64,000 nucleotides of DNA from Myxococcus virescens (GTDB lineage Bacteria; Myxococcota; Myxococcia; Myxococcales; Myxococcaceae), in contig NZ_FNAJ01000003.1 in NCBI RefSeq assembly GCF_900101905.1, forward strand, positions 620,001 through 684,000, written 5' to 3'. The position numbers and the translations under genes are program-made. Shown in pieces: positions 29,153 to 39,511 of the stretch. Within the stretch, counting starts at the first letter, position 1; each line of letters opens with the position of its first letter. Below the pieces are notes generated by a model. That model saw only the letters and a program-made list of their open reading frames with translations, was not told where the DNA came from and did not search any database.

Positions 29153-29466
29153 GTGAAGAAGCCGTCGACGCTGTGGAGACAGCGCTGGCTTGGCCTGGTG
29201 CTGGGGACACTGGCTGGCAGCACCGGCGGAGGTACGGAGGACCCGGGCCGTCCGGGCGCCCCGGGCGCGGCCACGGTCCAAGGCTCTGCAACGACGTCTC
29301 CTACGAAGACCCGCGCTCCATCGCCGTCAAGGGCCAGTACGCGCGCGAGAAGAACCTGGGTGGCGCCCTCATCTGGCCCCACAGCCAGGGGCACTTCCTC
29401 CAGCCGACGAACGGCCACAGGGACCCGCTGATGGATGCGGTGAAACACGCCTTCCTGGACCCGTGA
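29153..29466 (+). pseudogene. Remnant of an exported GH18 chitinase
   Basis: A GTG start at 29153 after a G-rich stretch begins a signal-peptide-like sequence (MKKPSTLWRQRWLGLVLGTLAGS) running into a Gly/Pro linker. In the +1 frame (from about 29280 to the stop at 29466) the translation is a glycoside-hydrolase-18 C-terminus: VSYEDPRSIAVKGQYAREKN, LGGALIW, DPLMDAVKHAFL. The two pieces are out of frame and the (beta/alpha)8 barrel, including the DxxDxDxE catalytic motif, is missing. A deletion has fused the ends of a gene that would normally encode about 400 residues or more. A/T-rich sequence just upstream may be its old promoter. Confidence 0.7.
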
Positions 29467-29506
29467 GCGCGGGAAGCACTGGCGGCGGAGCACCCGGTCC
29501 CGCACC

Positions 29507-30325
<819 letters not shown>

Positions 30326-30346
30326 CCCGGGCCCGTCACCGGGCGA

Positions 30347-32560
30347 CTACTTCGCGGCCTTCTTCGGCGCGGCCTGCGCGGCCGGCACGGGGAAGCCGCG
30401 CTTGCGCATCAGGGCCTGGATGCCCGCCTCACGGCCCCGGAAGGCGCGGTACGCGTCGGCCGGGTCCAGCGTGTTGCCCACGGAGAAGACGTGCTTGCGC
30501 AGGAGCGCGGCCACGTCCTTGTCGTAGGCGCCCTTGCCTTCGGTGAAGCGCTCGTAGGCGTCCGCCGTCAGCGTGTCCGACCACAGGTAGCTGTAGTAGC
30601 CCGCCGAGTACCCGTCACCCGCGAAGACGTGTCCGAACTGCGGCGTGCGGTGCCGCATGACGATTTCCTTCGGCATGCCCAGCGCGTTGAGCGTGTCGCG
30701 CTCGAAGGCGTCCGCGTCGATGGGCGTAGCCCCCGCCAGGTGCAGCTTCATGTCCACCAGCGCGCTGGACAGGTACTCCACCGTCCCGAAGCCCTGGTTG
30801 AAGGTGGCGGCCTTCTCGATGCGGTCCACCAGCGCCTGGGGAATGGGCTTCCCCGTCTGGTAGTGCAGCGCGTAGGTGTTCAGCACCTCGGGCGTGGACA
30901 GCCAGTGCTCCAGCAGCTGCGAGGGGAACTCCACGTAGTCGCGCGCCACCGCGGTGCCGGCCAGCGACGGGTACGTCACGTTGGAGCTGAGGCCGTGCAG
31001 CGCGTGGCCGAACTCGTGGAACAGCGTGGAGGCATCCTCCCAGCTGATGAGGACGGGCTCACCGGGCTGGCCCTTCACGAAGTTGGAGTTGTTGGAGACG
31101 ATGGTGGTGACTTCACCCCGGAACCGCTCCTGGCTGCGGTACGCGTTCATCCACGCGCCGGAGCGCTTGCCCTTGCGCGCGTACGGGTCGAAGTACCACA
31201 AGCCCACGTGACGCCCGCTGGCCTGATCCTTCACCTCCCAGACGCGCACGTCGGGGTGGAACACGGGCACGTCGTTCACCTGCGTGAAGGAGAAGCCGAA
31301 CAGCTCGCCGGCCACCCAGAACATGCCCTCGCGCAGCTTCTCCAACTGGAGGTAGGGCTTCACCTCGTTCTGGTCCAGGTCGTACTTCGCCTTGCGGACC
31401 TTCTCCGCGTAGTAGCGGTAGTCCCAGGGCTCGATCTTGAGCTTCGCGCCCTCCTTGTTGGCCACGCGCTGCATGTCCGCGACCTCCTCGTGGACGCGGG
31501 CCACCGCAGGCTTCCAGACGGCCTCCATCAGCTCCATGGCGCGCTCGGGCGTGCGGGCCATGGCGTTCTCCAGCCGCCAGTGCGCGTGCGTCTTGTAGCC
31601 CAGCAGCGTGGCGCGCTCGGCGCGCAGCTTCAGGACTTCGGCGATGATGGCGTTGTTGTCGCGCGCGTCGCCGTTGTCACCGCGGTTGACGTAGTTGCGC
31701 CAGACCTTCTCGCGCAGGTCGCGCCGCGACGAGTACGTCAGGAACGGCTCCATGGAGGAGCGCGTGTTGGTGATGATCCACTTGCCCTTCTGACCGCGCG
31801 ACTCGGCCGCGGCGGCGGCGCCCGCGCGCACGGAGTCCGGCAGGCCCGCCAGGTCCGCCTCGGACTCCAGGACGACGGTGTAGCCCTCTTCGTCCGCGAG
31901 CACGTTCTGGCTGAAGGACGTGTAGAGCGACGCCAGCCGCTGGTTGATGGCCGCCAGCTTCTGCTTGGCCGCCGCGTCCAGCTTCGCGCCGGAGCGGACG
32001 AAGCGCGTGTAGTGCAGCCAGGTGAGCCGCTGCTGCTCGGGCGTCAGCTTCGCCTTGTCGGGCGACTGGTACACCGCCTCGATGCGGCGGAAGAGCGCCT
32101 CGTTCTGGAAGATTTCGTCGTCGAAGGCGGCCAGCTTCGGCGCCATCTCCCGCTCCAGCGCCTGGAACTCCGGCCCGCTCATGGACGAGCTCCAGATGCC
32201 GTAGAGCGTCTCCACGTCCCCCTGCGTCTTGCCGGCGGCCTCCAGCGCGACGATGGTGTTCTCGAACGTGGGCGCCGAGGTGTCGTTGGCGATGGCCGCC
32301 AGCTCGCCGCGCGTCCGCTCCATCGCGGCCTCGAGCGCTGGCTTGAAGAGCTCCACCTTCACCTGGTCGAACGGCGGCACGCCGCCATGGGCGCCCGTCC
32401 ACTTCGCGAGCAGCGGGTTGGTCTGCTCCGGAGCAGCCGGCGCGGCGGGGGCGGTCGTCTGAGGCGCGGTGGCCAAGTTCTGGGACTCCTGCGAGGTCGT
32501 CGCACAGCCGGTGGACACGAGTACGGCCATGCCCGCGCCAGCGAAGAAGAGCTTACGCAT
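30347..32560 (-). CDS. M3-family metallopeptidase lipoprotein (oligopeptidase/Dcp-like)
   Basis: 737 aa from the ATG at 32560 (MRKLFFAGAGMAVLVSTGC). The lipobox Cys and the Ala/Pro/Thr linker show export, unlike cytosolic E. coli PrlC and Dcp. The helical M3 body leads to the zinc motif LFHEFGHALHGL (HEFGH) and a downstream Glu in the EFPSQLLEHW segment. The late GYSAGYYSYLWSD substrate-binding Tyr region is intact. It should degrade short peptides at the cell envelope, useful for a predator living on proteins. It converges on thiD, 21 bp from its stop. Confidence 0.92.
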   Translation of the reverse strand: MRKLFFAGAGMAVLVSTGCATTSQESQNLATAPQTTAPAAPAAPEQTNPLLAKWTGAHGGVPPFDQVKVELFKPALEAAMERTRGELAAIANDTSAPTFENTIVALEAAGKTQGDVETLYGIWSSSMSGPEFQALEREMAPKLAAFDDEIFQNEALFRRIEAVYQSPDKAKLTPEQQRLTWLHYTRFVRSGAKLDAAAKQKLAAINQRLASLYTSFSQNVLADEEGYTVVLESEADLAGLPDSVRAGAAAAAESRGQKGKWIITNTRSSMEPFLTYSSRRDLREKVWRNYVNRGDNGDARDNNAIIAEVLKLRAERATLLGYKTHAHWRLENAMARTPERAMELMEAVWKPAVARVHEEVADMQRVANKEGAKLKIEPWDYRYYAEKVRKAKYDLDQNEVKPYLQLEKLREGMFWVAGELFGFSFTQVNDVPVFHPDVRVWEVKDQASGRHVGLWYFDPYARKGKRSGAWMNAYRSQERFRGEVTTIVSNNSNFVKGQPGEPVLISWEDASTLFHEFGHALHGLSSNVTYPSLAGTAVARDYVEFPSQLLEHWLSTPEVLNTYALHYQTGKPIPQALVDRIEKAATFNQGFGTVEYLSSALVDMKLHLAGATPIDADAFERDTLNALGMPKEIVMRHRTPQFGHVFAGDGYSAGYYSYLWSDTLTADAYERFTEGKGAYDKDVAALLRKHVFSVGNTLDPADAYRAFRGREAGIQALMRKRGFPVPAAQAAPKKAAK

Positions 32561-32755
32561 GTAGAGGATGTCTCCCGACGAAAGGGGGCTAACTGAAGAG
32601 GGACGCAGCCTAGCGGCATCGCGTCGCGAACCGGGGGACGGAATCGCGGGCACACCAACATGCCTGCCTGCCCATCTGTTCCCGGCCAACACCGTGGCCA
32701 CGGGCAAGACGCGGTGTGTTACACCCAGCCCCCCCACAGCATTCACCCTCCAGGA

Positions 32756-34285
32756 ATGACCGTGACGAGCACGCTGAAGGACCGCATCGAGAACGCCGAC
32801 TTGCTGGCGAAGGTCGTCCCCGTCGAAGAGGCGGTGAAGCACGTCGTCCACGGCAACACCGTGGCCATCAGCGGCTTCACCAAGTCGGGTGAGCCGAAGA
32901 CCTTCCTGCCGGCGCTGGCCTGGCACTTCTCCCAGACGGCGCCGGACGCCCGCATCACCCTGCTGTCCGGCGCGTCCCTGTCCGAGGACGTGGAGGGCCC
33001 CATGGCGCCCTTCATCGCCAAGCGCGGTCCGTACATGTCCTCGCCTGCCTCGCGGCGCCGCATCCATGCCGGGGAGATGGACTTCACGGACGTCCACCTG
33101 TCCGCCTTCGCGCGCAACCTGATGTATGGCTTCTACGGCGACATCGACGTGGCCGTCGTCGAGGTGTCGCGCATCCGGAAGAATGGCAGCGTCGTCCTCA
33201 CGTCGTCGGTGGGCATCAGCGCGGAGGCGCTGGCCCGCGCGAAGAAGATTGTCCTCGAGGTCAACACCTCCGGGCCGGACTACACGGGCTTCCACGACAT
33301 CGTCCTGCCCGCCGTCCATCCACACGTGGGCTGGCCGCTGCCGCTGGTGAACGTGAGGGACCGCATCGGCAACCCCTACGTGGAGCTCGACCTGAGCAAG
33401 GTGGTGGCGGTGGTGGAGTCCCGCACGCCCGACCACCCGGTGCCCTTCAAGGCGGCGGATGACACCGCCAGGCGCATCGCCGAGCACGTCATCGACTTCC
33501 TGATGCGCTGCCGTGAGCAGTACCAGTGGGGCAAGCGCCTGCCGCCCATCCAGTCCGGCGTGGGCAACGTGGCCAACGCCATCATCGGCCAGCTCTACGA
33601 CTCTCCCTTCCAGAAAATCCGCTTCTGGACCGAGGTCTTCCAGGACGGGATGCTGCGCTACGTGGAGGACGACGCGAAGTTCGAATACGCGTCCGCCACC
33701 GCGGTGTCCTTCTCCTCCGAGGGCCGCCAGCGCTTCCTCGACATGTTCGAGCGGAGCAAGGACCGGCTGGTGCTGCGGCCCATGTGGCTGTCCAACAGCC
33801 CCGAAATCATCTCCCGCCTCTTCGTCATCGCGATGAACACCCCCATCGAGGTGGACATCTACGGACACGTCAACTCCACGCACATCGACGGCTCGCGCAT
33901 CGTCAACGGCCTGGGCGGCTCGGGTGACTTCTTCCGCAACGCGTACCTGAGCATCGTCCACACGCCGTCCACGCGGAAGCTGCGGGATGGCCGCACGGTG
34001 AGCTGTGTCATGCCGTACGTGCGGCACATCGACCACACCGAGCACGACATCAAGTGCGTCGTCACCGAGCAGGGCTACGCGCTCAACATGGACATCCGCT
34101 CGCCCAAGCGGCGCGCCCAGGACATCATCGACCGCTGCGCGCACCCCTACTTCCGGCCGCTGCTGCACGCGTACCTCGACATGGCGGGCCCCGGCGACGA
34201 GCCGCGCGCCACCGACATGAAGGTGCTCCAGGGCTGGTGGGCGGACTACGACGCGGCGACGCGCGCCTTCCCCCAGAACGGCTGA
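32756..34285 (+). CDS. Acetyl-CoA hydrolase/CoA-transferase (succinate-type)
   Basis: 509 aa. Class I CoA-transferase fold with two similar halves. N-terminal NTVAISGFTKSGEPK and the central GVGNVANAIIGQL oxyanion loop precede FWTEVFQDGML, whose Glu is expected to form the glutamyl-CoA thioester. C-terminal ST(H)IDGSRIVNGLGGSGDF and CVVTEQGYA are typical of the ACH1/SucCoA-transferase group. Likely reactions are succinyl-CoA:acetate or propionyl-CoA:succinate CoA transfer. Methylmalonyl-CoA mutase genes are at the far end of the window, so a propionate link is possible but not shown. No hydrolase-specific feature is visible. Confidence 0.9.
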   Translation: MTVTSTLKDRIENADLLAKVVPVEEAVKHVVHGNTVAISGFTKSGEPKTFLPALAWHFSQTAPDARITLLSGASLSEDVEGPMAPFIAKRGPYMSSPASRRRIHAGEMDFTDVHLSAFARNLMYGFYGDIDVAVVEVSRIRKNGSVVLTSSVGISAEALARAKKIVLEVNTSGPDYTGFHDIVLPAVHPHVGWPLPLVNVRDRIGNPYVELDLSKVVAVVESRTPDHPVPFKAADDTARRIAEHVIDFLMRCREQYQWGKRLPPIQSGVGNVANAIIGQLYDSPFQKIRFWTEVFQDGMLRYVEDDAKFEYASATAVSFSSEGRQRFLDMFERSKDRLVLRPMWLSNSPEIISRLFVIAMNTPIEVDIYGHVNSTHIDGSRIVNGLGGSGDFFRNAYLSIVHTPSTRKLRDGRTVSCVMPYVRHIDHTEHDIKCVVTEQGYALNMDIRSPKRRAQDIIDRCAHPYFRPLLHAYLDMAGPGDEPRATDMKVLQGWWADYDAATRAFPQNG

Positions 34286-34295
34286 GACACCGGCG

Positions 34296-35012
34296 GTGGA
34301 GCGCAACGGCCGCGAAGCCTGTCCCCCGGAGCTGGCCGCCCAGTTGCGGGAGGTGGACCGCCTGCGACGCAGCGGGCGGTATGCGTCCGCCCTCGCGCTC
34401 GCACGGGCGCTGGCGGAGGCCCATCCCCGGCAGGCTCGCGTGCTGCTGGAAGTGGCGCAGACGCTGGCCATCTGGGGCGGCGTCCCCGCGGAAGCGCTGG
34501 AGTGGTACGAGCGCGTGCTGGCGTTGGCCCCCGGCCACCTCACCAGCAGGCTGCACCGTGCCTTGTGCCTGTCGAGGCTGGGCCGCCATGAAGACGCGGT
34601 GGCGGACTTCGACGCGCTCGTCGCGGCGGGCTACCGCAAGGCCCTGGTGCTGCACATGAAGCGCGCCGAAGCACTGGAGGCGCTGGGCCGGGATGAAGCG
34701 GCGGAGCGGGACTGGACGCTCGCGATTGAGGAGGCCCCGGGCAACCCGTGGCTGCTCCAGCAGCGCGCCGCCGCGCGGGCCCGCCTGGGCCGGCTGGACG
34801 ACGCGGCGCAGGACCTCACCGAGGCGCTCGCGTCCCAGACGGGCGACGAGGTGGACCCGGAGCTGCTGCACGCGCGCGGCGTGTTGCGTGAGCGTCAAGG
34901 TGACGTGGACGGTGCGCGCGCGGACTTCGAGGCGGGACTCTCCGCCTTTCGTGAAGGCGACCCACCCGCCCTGCTGGACGCGCTTCGTGAAGGAACCATG
35001 CGCAAACCATGA
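34296..35012 (+). CDS. TPR-repeat protein, cytoplasmic
   Basis: 238 aa, GTG start 11 bp after the CoA-transferase stop, so probably cotranscribed. No signal peptide. About five tetratricopeptide-like repeats cover most of the protein (RSGRYASALALARALAEAHP, LSRLGRHEDAVADFDALVAA, RLGRLDDAAQDLTEALAS and a final GDVDGARADFEAGLSAF). TPR proteins are protein-interaction scaffolds; the partner is unknown. Confidence 0.8.
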   Translation: MERNGREACPPELAAQLREVDRLRRSGRYASALALARALAEAHPRQARVLLEVAQTLAIWGGVPAEALEWYERVLALAPGHLTSRLHRALCLSRLGRHEDAVADFDALVAAGYRKALVLHMKRAEALEALGRDEAAERDWTLAIEEAPGNPWLLQQRAAARARLGRLDDAAQDLTEALASQTGDEVDPELLHARGVLRERQGDVDGARADFEAGLSAFREGDPPALLDALREGTMRKP

Positions 35013-35329
35013 CGGGCCCTTCGCGGCCACGGCATGCGACAAGAATGGCCATGCACACGGCGGCTCCGGCCGCGGGTGCTGATTCCGGGCCGGATGCTCC
35101 CGGAGAGGCGGGGGGGCTCGCGAGTGGGGCCGAGCTCCGACGCAATGCCTGACACCCCGTGAGAGCGCCGACTTGGAGCGGTGCTTGGGGACCACGTTGG
35201 TGGCGGGGAGCTGCGTGCGGACGCGGACCATGCCGAGCGCGGCGGTGGGCCAGAGGGAATCGCATGCCGGGCCGAAGGGAAGCGGCTCGAACCTGCGGTT
35301 CCCTCTGGTGTCGGGGTGATGCCCTGCGG
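35013..35329. other. Gene-free stretch between convergent TPR and dusA genes
   Basis: Neither strand has a plausible gene over these 317 bases. The only structure is the inverted repeat at 35250-35308. A TTCGA-like match near 35285 superficially resembles a tRNA T-loop but has no acceptor or anticodon arm. Confidence 0.5.
35250..35308. repeat. Long inverted repeat near the end of dusA
   Basis: CCAGAGGGAATCGCA (35250-35264) faces TGCGGTTCCCTCTGG (35294-35308): 15-base arms with one mismatch and a 29-base loop that itself contains a GCCG/CGGC stem. It lies 22 bases beyond the dusA stop. There is no T-tract on either side, so it could be a terminator-like or REP-like element. Confidence 0.7.
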
Positions 35330-36328
35330 TCAGGCCGCGACTTCGGCTTCAGGCTCCCGACGCACCTTCGCCAGCGCCGCCACGACGACCTCCGGCCCCG
35401 CGCCGTGCTTGTGGGCATTCTCACTCAGGTGCCTGCGCCACGCCCGCGCCCCGGGAAGCCCCTGGAAGAGCCCCAACATGTGCCGGGTGATGGCGCCCAG
35501 CGGCGCGCCGCGCAGCATGGCCTTCTCGATGTACGGCAGCATGGCCTCTACGACTTCGTGCCGCTGGGGCACCGGCGTGGTGGCGCCAAAGAAGCGGCGG
35601 TCGGCCTCGGCCAGCAGGTACGGGTTCTCATACGGGGCGCGGCCCATCATCACCCCGTCCACATGGCGCAGCTGCTCCGCGGCGGCGTCCAGCGTCTTGA
35701 TGCCGCCGTTGATGCTGATGTCCAGGTGCGGGAACTCCGCCTTGAGCCGGTGCACCAGGTCGTAGCGCAGCGGCGGGACGTCGCGGTTCTCCTTGGGGCT
35801 CAGCCCCTGGAGCCAGGCCTTGCGCGCGTGCACGATGAAGCGGGTGCAGCCCGCGGCGGACACCTTCCGGATGAAGCCCTCCAGCGTGGGCCATTCCTCC
35901 AACTCGTCGATGGCGATGCGCGACTTCACCGTCACCGGGATGCTCACCGCCTCCCGCATCGCCCCCACCAGCCGAGCCACCAGGTCCGGCTCCGCCATCA
36001 GGCACGCACCGAAGCGGCCCGACTGGACGCGGTCGCTCGGGCAACCCACGTTGAGGTTGATTTCGTCGTATCCCCACTGCTCGCCAATGCGGGCGGACTC
36101 GGCGAGCGCCGCCGGCTCCGAACCGCCGAGCTGAAGCGCCACCGGGTGCTCCGCGGCGTCGTAGCCCAGCAGCCGCTCCCGGTCGCCATGCAGGATGGCG
36201 CCCGTGGTGACCATCTCCGTGTACAGCAGCGTGTGGCGGCTGAGCTGGCGATGGAAGTACCGGCAGTTGCGGTCCGTCCAGTCCATCATCGGCGCGACAG
36301 ACAGCGGCATGGGATGAGTCGGCATCAT
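35330..36328 (-). CDS. dusA: tRNA-dihydrouridine(20/20a) synthase
   Basis: 332 aa from tandem ATGs at 36328/36325; the open frame further upstream is Pro/Arg-rich and not Dus-like. FMN-dependent reduction of uridine in the tRNA D-loop. TIM-barrel signatures: [20 protein letters not shown] at the N-terminus, [19 protein letters not shown] with the catalytic Cys, [28 protein letters not shown] (a DusA-specific segment) and SINGGI. The C-terminal helical tRNA-binding domain is complete. DusA rather than DusB/C is supported by the [16 protein letters not shown] motif. Confidence 0.95.
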   Translation of the reverse strand: MMPTHPMPLSVAPMMDWTDRNCRYFHRQLSRHTLLYTEMVTTGAILHGDRERLLGYDAAEHPVALQLGGSEPAALAESARIGEQWGYDEINLNVGCPSDRVQSGRFGACLMAEPDLVARLVGAMREAVSIPVTVKSRIAIDELEEWPTLEGFIRKVSAAGCTRFIVHARKAWLQGLSPKENRDVPPLRYDLVHRLKAEFPHLDISINGGIKTLDAAAEQLRHVDGVMMGRAPYENPYLLAEADRRFFGATTPVPQRHEVVEAMLPYIEKAMLRGAPLGAITRHMLGLFQGLPGARAWRRHLSENAHKHGAGPEVVVAALAKVRREPEAEVAA

Positions 36329-36558
36329 GCGAGAACCCGGGGCAGCAGCCGGAGCGTCCCGTTCGGCGGGCCGCTCCCCTGCCGCCTGCATGTAGCCGGG
36401 TTTTCCGCCCCTGCCCACCCCTTTGCCGCCCCTCTTCCCTGGCCACCGGGCAGGCACCCACCGCGAACCATTTCACTCCGGGCAAATCCACCCAGCCAGC
36501 GAGCCCTTCCCGTCTGGTTGTCTGGCCGCCCTGACGGTCCGTGGATAGTCATGCCCGC

Positions 36559-37569
36559 ATGAAAGCCTACGAACTGCAGCAGACAGGAAGCGCCGACGCA
36601 TGGGTGCAGGTGGAGCGGCCGGAGCCCACGCCGGGCCACGGCCAGGCGCTGGTCCGGATCCGCGCGGTGTCCCTCAACTACCGGGACCTCTACATCGCCC
36701 TGGGCCGCTATCCCGGACCGCGCCCTGCCTCCCTCATCCCCGTGTCGGACGGCGCGGGAGAAGTGGTGGCCGTGGGCCCCGGCGTCTCACGCGTGACGCC
36801 GGGTGACCGCGTGGCCCCCACCTTCTTTCAGACCTGGACGGACGGCCCGGCCTCGCCGGAGAAGACGCGGAACGCCCTGGGTGGCAGCGTGGATGGCGTG
36901 CTCGCGGAGTACGTCGTCGTGGACGCGGAGGGGCTCGTCCTCCTCCCGGACCACCTGTCCTTCGAGGAAGGCGCCACCCTCCCATGCGCCGCCGTCACCG
37001 CCTGGAACGCCCTGGTCGCCGAGGGTCGGCTCCAGCCGGGCCAGACAGTGCTGGCGCAGGGCACCGGCGGCGTGTCCGTCTTCGCGCTCCAGCTGGCCAA
37101 GGCGTTGGGGGCGCGCGTCCTCATCACCTCCAGCCAGGACGCGAAGCTGGAGCACGCCCGGGCGCTGGGTGCGGATGGCACCATCAACTACAAGAAGCAC
37201 CCGGACTGGGACGAGCAGGCGCTGGCGCTCACCGGCGGCCAGGGCGTGGACCACGTCCTGGAGGTGGCCGGCGAACAGACGTTCCCCCGCTCCGTCCGGG
37301 CCACGAAGCCCGGGGGCCACATCTCCCTCATCGGCATGCTCAGCGGCGGCTTCGCCAAGCCGGACCCCGCCCTGGTGGAGCCCAAGAAGCTCGACGTCCA
37401 GCGGACTTACGTGGGCAGCCGCGCCATGTTCGAGGACATGAACCGGCTCCTCACCCAGCACCGCCTCGAGCCCGTCATCGACCGGAGCTTCCCCTTTGAG
37501 CAGGCGCGCGAGGCCCTGCGTTACATGGAGTCCGGCGCCCACTTCGGGAAGATTGTCATCGCCGTCTGA
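36559..37569 (+). CDS. Zinc-independent MDR-family NAD(P)H:quinone reductase/alcohol dehydrogenase
   Basis: 336 aa from the ATG at 36559. Medium-chain dehydrogenase fold: GroES-like N-terminal domain (LVRIRAVSLNYRDLYIALG, PVSDGAGEVVAVG) and a Rossmann domain with AQGTGGVSVFALQLAKALG, VLITSSQDAKLEHARALGA. The NYRD segment and absence of the structural-zinc Cys cluster point to the NADPH-quinone-reductase-like branch (COG0604). It would reduce quinones or enones with NAD(P)H. It diverges from dusA across 230 bp. Confidence 0.85.
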   Translation: MKAYELQQTGSADAWVQVERPEPTPGHGQALVRIRAVSLNYRDLYIALGRYPGPRPASLIPVSDGAGEVVAVGPGVSRVTPGDRVAPTFFQTWTDGPASPEKTRNALGGSVDGVLAEYVVVDAEGLVLLPDHLSFEEGATLPCAAVTAWNALVAEGRLQPGQTVLAQGTGGVSVFALQLAKALGARVLITSSQDAKLEHARALGADGTINYKKHPDWDEQALALTGGQGVDHVLEVAGEQTFPRSVRATKPGGHISLIGMLSGGFAKPDPALVEPKKLDVQRTYVGSRAMFEDMNRLLTQHRLEPVIDRSFPFEQAREALRYMESGAHFGKIVIAV

Positions 37570-37784
37570 GCGGCCGGGCCACGAGCAAGGTGGCCAGCCC
37601 TGGCTCCCACCCTCTGCCACCAGCGGGCGCGCCCTAGCGAGGGTGAAAGCCACAGGCAAGCAGAAAGGAAGGCTGGAGATTCTCTCCACTTAGGGTAGTC
37701 ACGGGCGCGCCAAGGGTGCGTGACAGACATGTCAACCGCCCTCAAGAACGGCGTCGCCTGCCCTCAGGCGACTTGGAGGGACGG

Positions 37785-38411
37785 ATGCTCGAGAAGCTGA
37801 TGCCGAAGTCGGACGAGTTCTTCGACGACTTCGATGCGCAATGTGCCGTCACCGTCGAAGGCGCGAAGATGCTCTACGAGTTGCTCAGTGACTACCGCGA
37901 CGTCGCCCCGCGGGTCCAGGCGCTCAAGGACGCGGAGCACCGTGGGGACGAAGTCACCCACACCGCCTTCAACCGTCTGCACAAGCAGTTCATCACCCCA
38001 TTCGACCGGGGGCAGATTCACACCCTGCTCTCCCGCATCGACGACGTGTTGGATTTGACCAACGCCGCCGCCGCCCGCCTGCACTACTACGAAATCCCGG
38101 CCAGCCTGCCGGACGCCACGGAGCTGGCACGCCTGCTGGTGCTGTCCACGCAGAAGGTGCAGGAAGTGGTGGCCGCGCTGCGGCTCATCAAGAAGCCGGA
38201 GCAGATTCTGGCCGGGTGCAAGGAAATCAAGCGCCTGGAGGCGCAGGCGGATGAAGCCCTGCGCTCGGGTGTCGGCCGGCTCTTCAAGAGCGGCGCGGAC
38301 ACGCTGCTCATCATCAAGTGGAAGGAGATTTACGACTTCATTGAGACCGCCACCGACAAGTGCCAGTCGGTGGCGAACGTCATCGAAGGCGTGGTGCTGG
38401 AGCACAGCTAA
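37785..38411 (+). CDS. DUF47/PhoU-like phosphate transport regulator
   Basis: 208 aa; the ATG at 37785 is preceded by TTGGAGGG. All-helical protein with PhoU-like pattern: DAQCAVTVEGAKMLYELL, AEHRGDEVTHTAFNRLHKQF, TPFDRGQIHTLLSRIDDVLD and a final WKEIYDFIETATDKCQSVANVIEG containing the metal-coordinating Glu/Asp set. Such proteins are encoded directly before Pit permeases and modulate low-affinity phosphate uptake. Its stop is immediately adjacent to the Pit ATG, so the two are cotranscribed and probably coupled. Confidence 0.93.
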   Translation: MLEKLMPKSDEFFDDFDAQCAVTVEGAKMLYELLSDYRDVAPRVQALKDAEHRGDEVTHTAFNRLHKQFITPFDRGQIHTLLSRIDDVLDLTNAAAARLHYYEIPASLPDATELARLLVLSTQKVQEVVAALRLIKKPEQILAGCKEIKRLEAQADEALRSGVGRLFKSGADTLLIIKWKEIYDFIETATDKCQSVANVIEGVVLEHS

Positions 38412-39437
38412 ATGCTACTCGCCGCCGTCATCCTCATTGTCGCGGTCGCACTCATCTTCGATTTCATCAATGGATTCCACGACGCGGCGAACTCCATCGC
38501 CACCGTGGTCTCCACCCGAGTGCTGTCCCCCAACCTCGCCGTGGCCTGGGCCGCGTTCTTCAACTTCGTGGCGGCCTTTGGCGGGAACGTCCACGTGGCC
38601 AACACCATGGGCAAGGGCATCATCAACTTCGAGATGCTCCGGGCTCAGGGCCCCAGCGCGGTGCTCGCCGTCATCTTCTCCGCCCTCATGGGCGCCATCG
38701 TCTGGAACCTGTTGACGTGGTGGTGGGGCCTGCCCTCCTCGTCGTCGCACGCGCTGGCCGGCGGCATGATTGGCGCCACGCTGCCGGTGCTCGGCTTTGC
38801 GGGCCTGGTGGGCTCGGGCATCGCGAAGATCGCCGCCTTCATCGTGCTGTCGCCGCTCATCGGCATGACGCTGGGCATCGGTCTGATGGTGTTGAGCACG
38901 TGGGCGGTGCACCGCCAGACACCGCTGAAGGTGGACTCGTGGTTCCGCCGGCTGCAGCTCGTGTCGTCCGCCATCTTCTCCTACAGCCACGGCACCAATG
39001 ATGCGCAGAAGGTGATGGGCATCATCGCGGTGGTGCTCTTCGGCACCATCTGGAAGGACCGGCCGTTCCACATCGACTGGTGGATGATCATCTCCTGCCA
39101 CGCGGCCATCGCCCTGGGGACCTTCTTCGGCGGGTGGCGCATCGTCCGCACCATGGGCCACAGCCTCACCAAGCTGGCGCCCATCGGCGGCTTCGCCGCG
39201 GAGACGGGCGGCGGCGTCACCATCATCGCGCTGGCCCAGTTGGGCATCCCCGTGTCCACCACGCACACCATCACCGGCGCCATCGTCGGCGTGGGCGCCA
39301 CCCGGGGCTGGCGCGCGGTGAAGTGGGGCGTCGCCGGCCGCATCATCTGGGCCTGGGTGGTCACCATCCCGGCCGCGGCGCTGACCGCGGTGGTCTTCTA
39401 CGGCCTCACCCAGGTGGTCATGCGCCTGGCAAGCTGA
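38412..39437 (+). CDS. pit: Low-affinity inorganic phosphate transporter, Pit family
   Basis: 341 aa with about ten hydrophobic segments. The family signatures are both present: DFINGFHDAANSIATVVSTR near the N-terminus and YSHGTNDAQKVMGI in the second half, the inverted PD001131 repeats that form the substrate site. Uses an ion gradient to import phosphate or metal-phosphate complexes. It begins with no spacer after the DUF47 stop. A hairpin six bases after the stop probably ends the transcript. Confidence 0.95.
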   Translation: MLLAAVILIVAVALIFDFINGFHDAANSIATVVSTRVLSPNLAVAWAAFFNFVAAFGGNVHVANTMGKGIINFEMLRAQGPSAVLAVIFSALMGAIVWNLLTWWWGLPSSSSHALAGGMIGATLPVLGFAGLVGSGIAKIAAFIVLSPLIGMTLGIGLMVLSTWAVHRQTPLKVDSWFRRLQLVSSAIFSYSHGTNDAQKVMGIIAVVLFGTIWKDRPFHIDWWMIISCHAAIALGTFFGGWRIVRTMGHSLTKLAPIGGFAAETGGGVTIIALAQLGIPVSTTHTITGAIVGVGATRGWRAVKWGVAGRIIWAWVVTIPAAALTAVVFYGLTQVVMRLAS

Positions 39438-39442
39438 ACGCC

Positions 39443-39479
39443 GGGGAGGGCTCGCATGGACCTCCGCGAGCCCTTCCCC
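39443..39479 (+). terminator. Hairpin after pit
   Basis: GGGGAGGGCTCGC pairs with GCGAGCCCTTCCCC (one bulged T) around a 10-base loop, six bases past the pit stop. It is very stable but lacks a T-tract. Confidence 0.6.
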
Positions 39480-39511
39480 GTCATGCATGGACCTGCCGGG
39501 TCCCCTGCTTG

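Noticed and set aside
29153-29430. Intact small secreted protein at the chitinase remnant
   Set aside because: After the signal peptide the frame becomes Ser/Thr/Arg-rich and loses sense, while the +1 frame has a clear GH18 C-terminus, so a pseudogene fits better.
35280-35300. TTCGA-containing tRNA T-loop-like sequence
   Set aside because: No acceptor, D or anticodon arm can be drawn around it, and it lies inside the inverted repeat.
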